Positions 61,569-64,000 of a stretch of 64,000 bases of DNA are shown in pieces. The notes below the pieces were generated by a model. The model was not told the origin of the DNA and did no database searches. It saw only the letters and a list, made by a program, of their open reading frames with translations. The DNA is from Brachionus manjavacas. Taxonomy: Eukaryota > Rotifera > Eurotatoria > Ploima > Brachionidae. A program made the translations under genes and the position numbers. Positions within the stretch are counted from its first letter, which is position 1; every line of letters starts with the position of its first letter. The DNA is taken from the NCBI GenBank assembly GCA_019054805.1, contig JAHQIY010000006.1, positions 6,634,001 to 6,698,000 of the forward strand, in the 5' to 3' direction.

Positions 61569-64000
61569 TCAAAAAAAGGTCAAAGATTCGAAAAGTTATG
61601 CACATGGGAAACTTGCAAGTGATTACCAGTCACTTAGTTTTCAAGTCACTGCAGAATGGTCAATTTTTTAGCTACGATAATGATTAATAGCTCAAATTCA
61701 AGAGCGCAAAAAGTTCTACATGAAACAATTTACTCGAGTCAAAAAAATTCAAAGGACAAGATTTTAGGCGACTTCGAAAAAGAGCAAAAAACCCATTTTT
61801 TGACGTTTTTCAGATAGGTTTTTTGCAATGAATTTTTCGAATTATGGAAAACCGAAGATACCACTAGATAGATCTTGAAATTTTCTTGCCTTTGGCTTTT
61901 ACAGATCAAAAAAAGGTCATAGATTCGAAAAGTTATGCACATGGGAAACTTGCAAGTGATTCCCAGTCACTTAGTTTTCGAGTCACTGCAGAATGGTCAA
62001 TTTTTTAGCTACGATAATGATTAATAGCTCAAATTCAAGAGCGCAAAAAGTTCTACATGATACAATTTACAAAAGTCAAAAAAGTTAAAAGGACAAGATT
62101 TTAGGCAACTTCGAAAAAGAGCAAAAAACCCATTTTTTGACGTTTTTCAGATAGGTTTTTTGCAATGAATTTTTCGAATTATGGAAAACCGAAGATACCA
62201 CTAGATAGATCTTGAAATTTTCTTGCCTTTGGCTTTTACAGATCAAAAAAGGTCAAAGATTCGAAAAGTTATGCACATGGGAAACTTGCAAGTGATTACC
62301 AGTCACTTAGTTTTCAAGTCACTGCAGAATGGTCAATTTTTTAGCTACGATAATGATTAATAGCTCATATTCAAGAGCGCAAAAAGTTCTACATGATACA
62401 ATTTACAGGAGTCAAAAAAGTTAAAAGGACAAGATTTTAGGCGACTTCGAAAAAGAGCAAAAAACCCATTTTTTGACGTTTTTCAGATAGGTTTTTTGCA
62501 ATGAATTTTTCGAATTATGGAAAACCGAAGATACAACTAGATAGATCTTGAAATTTTCTTGCCTTTGGCTTTTACAGATCAAAAAAAAGTTCAAAGATTC
62601 GAAAAGTTATGCACATGGGAAACTTGAAAGTGATTACCAGTCACTTAGTTTTCGAGTCACTGCAGAATGGTCAATTTTTTAGCTACGATAATGATTAATA
62701 GCTCAAATTCAAGAGCGCAAAAAGTTCTACATGATACAATTTACAGGAGTCAAAAAAGTTAAAAGGACAAGATTTTAGGCGACTTCGAATAAGAGCAAAA
62801 AACCCATTTTTTGACGTTTTTCAGATAGGTTTTTTGCAATGAATTTTTCGAATTATGGAAAACCGAAGATACGACTAGATAGATCTTGAAATTTTCTTGC
62901 CTTTGGCTTTTACAGATCCAAAAAAGGTCAAAGATTCGAAAAGTTATGCACATGGGAAACTTGCAAGTGATTCCCAGTCACTTAGTTTTCGAGTCACTGC
63001 AGAATGGTCAATTTTTTAGCTACGATAATGATTAATAGCTCAAATTCAAGAGCGCAAAAAGTTCTACATGACACAATTTACAGGAGTCAAAAAAAATAAA
63101 AGGACAAGATTTTAGGCGACTTCGAAAAGAGCAAAAAACCCATTTTTTGACGTTTTTCAGATAGGTTTTTTGCAATGAATTTTTCGAATTATGGAAAACC
63201 GAAGATACCACTAGATAGATCTTGAAATTTTCTTGCCTTTGGCTTTTACAGATCAAAAAAAGGTCAAAGATTCGAAAAGTTATGCACATGGGAAACTTGC
63301 AAGTGATTACCAGTCACTTAGTTTTCAATTCACTGCAGAATGGTCAATTTTTTAGCTACGATAATGATTAATAGCTCATATTCAAGAGAGCAAAAAGTTC
63401 TACATGATACAATTTACAGGAGTCAAAAAAGTTAAAAGGACAAGATTTTAGGCGACTTCGAAAAAGAGCAAAAAACCCATTTTTTGACGTTTTTCAGATA
63501 GGTTTTTTGCAATGAATTTTTCGAATTATGGAAAACCGAAGATACAACTAGATAGATCTTGAAATTTTCTTGCCTTTGGCTTTTACAGATTAAAAAAAGG
63601 TCAAAGATTCGAAAAGTTATGCACATGGGAAACTTGCAAGTGATTACCAGTCACTTAGTTTTCGAGTCACTGCAGAATGGTCAATTTTTTTAGCTACGAT
63701 AATGATTAATAGCTCAAATTCAAGAGCGCAAAAAGTTCTACATGATACAATTTACAGGAGTCAAAAAGTCAAAAGGACAAGATTTTAGGCAACTTCGAAT
63801 AAGAGCAAAAAACCCATTTTTTGACGTTTTTCAGATAGGTTTTTTGCAATGAATTTTTCGAATTATGGAAAACCGAAGATACCACTAGATAGATCTTGAA
63901 ATTTTCTTGCCTTTGGCTTTTAGAGATCAAAAAAAGGTCAAAGATTCGAAAAGTTATGCACATGGGAAACTTGCAAGTGATTACCAGTCACTTAGTTTTC
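61568..64000 (-). repeat. Inverted satellite array, ~7.2 monomers, continues past the window
   Basis: Same 337-bp monomer on the minus strand, with CTGCAG sites recurring about every 337 bp from about 61650. Copies are moderately diverged: GAGTCACTGCAG, ATTCCCAGTC, CTCATATTCAAG, ATACAACTAG and GAATAAGAGC. Several of these recur three monomers apart. Confidence 0.97.

Noticed and set aside
8822-63963. ORFs of 60-91 codons repeated in nearly every monomer (MCITFRIFDLFLICKSQ... type), as a tandem gene family
   Set aside because: They exist because the satellite is copied. Many units lose or alter the frame by one-base T-run changes with no compensation, the first and last copies drift freely, and no start context, domain or signal is convincing.
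8387-64000. Telomeric repeats or rDNA within the array
   Set aside because: No short telomere-type repeat such as TTAGGG and no rRNA-like segment is present.
61568-64000. Perfect palindrome centred on the inversion
   Set aside because: Monomer variants on the two sides are mostly different, and the phase of the cut differs, so the arms are not mirror copies.

Overview
The window is eukaryotic. It has a spliced host gene with about 50-nt GT-AG introns, strongly AT-rich non-coding DNA, and more than 55 kb of tandem satellite. There are no bacterial operons, ribosome binding sites or CRISPR-like arrays. Tiny introns, very low GC and remnants of SWIM-finger/AT-hook proteins suggest a small invertebrate; a monogonont rotifer is my best guess, as inference only.

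Region 1 (1-8386) is unique-sequence flank. Its one confident gene is on the minus strand, from the ATG at 7000 to the stop at 497. I assembled seven exons, all with consistent splice phases, into a 287-residue protein that matches STYXL1 (MK-STYX): an N-terminal rhodanese-like/CDC25-homology domain followed by a dual-specificity phosphatase fold whose catalytic Cys is Ser, as in vertebrate STYXL1. Five introns are 48-102 nt, but intron 4 is 5,338 nt. Intron 4 holds a long foldback hairpin (4187-4313), a GC-richer block with several nested stems (about 4399-4625, possible structured RNA or mobile-element part), a short inverted repeat pair (4408/5074) and some weak coding-like scraps. Between the gene and the satellite lie a decayed SWIM-finger/AT-hook protein tail (7584-7765) and a 62-codon AT-hook ORF containing a strong hairpin (8191-8379).

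Region 2 (8387-61567) is one head-to-tail satellite array with a monomer of about 337 bp, about 158 copies, all in one orientation. The left part (8.4 to about 20 kb) is diverse, with a seven-monomer offset duplication. The middle (about 27-53.5 kb) is almost identical from copy to copy, differing mainly in T-run lengths. The right part (about 53.5-61.5 kb) becomes diverse again and carries some of the same old variants as the left.

Region 3 (61568-64000) is the same satellite on the opposite strand, about 7.2 copies, running off the window. Variants recur every three monomers there (about 1,011 bp), a small higher-order repeat. The 61567/61568 junction is a clean orientation switch.

The 64-85-codon ORFs repeated through the array are a by-product of the satellite sequence, not genes. 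The whole looks like the edge of a pericentromeric, centromeric or subtelomeric heterochromatin block abutting a conserved gene.
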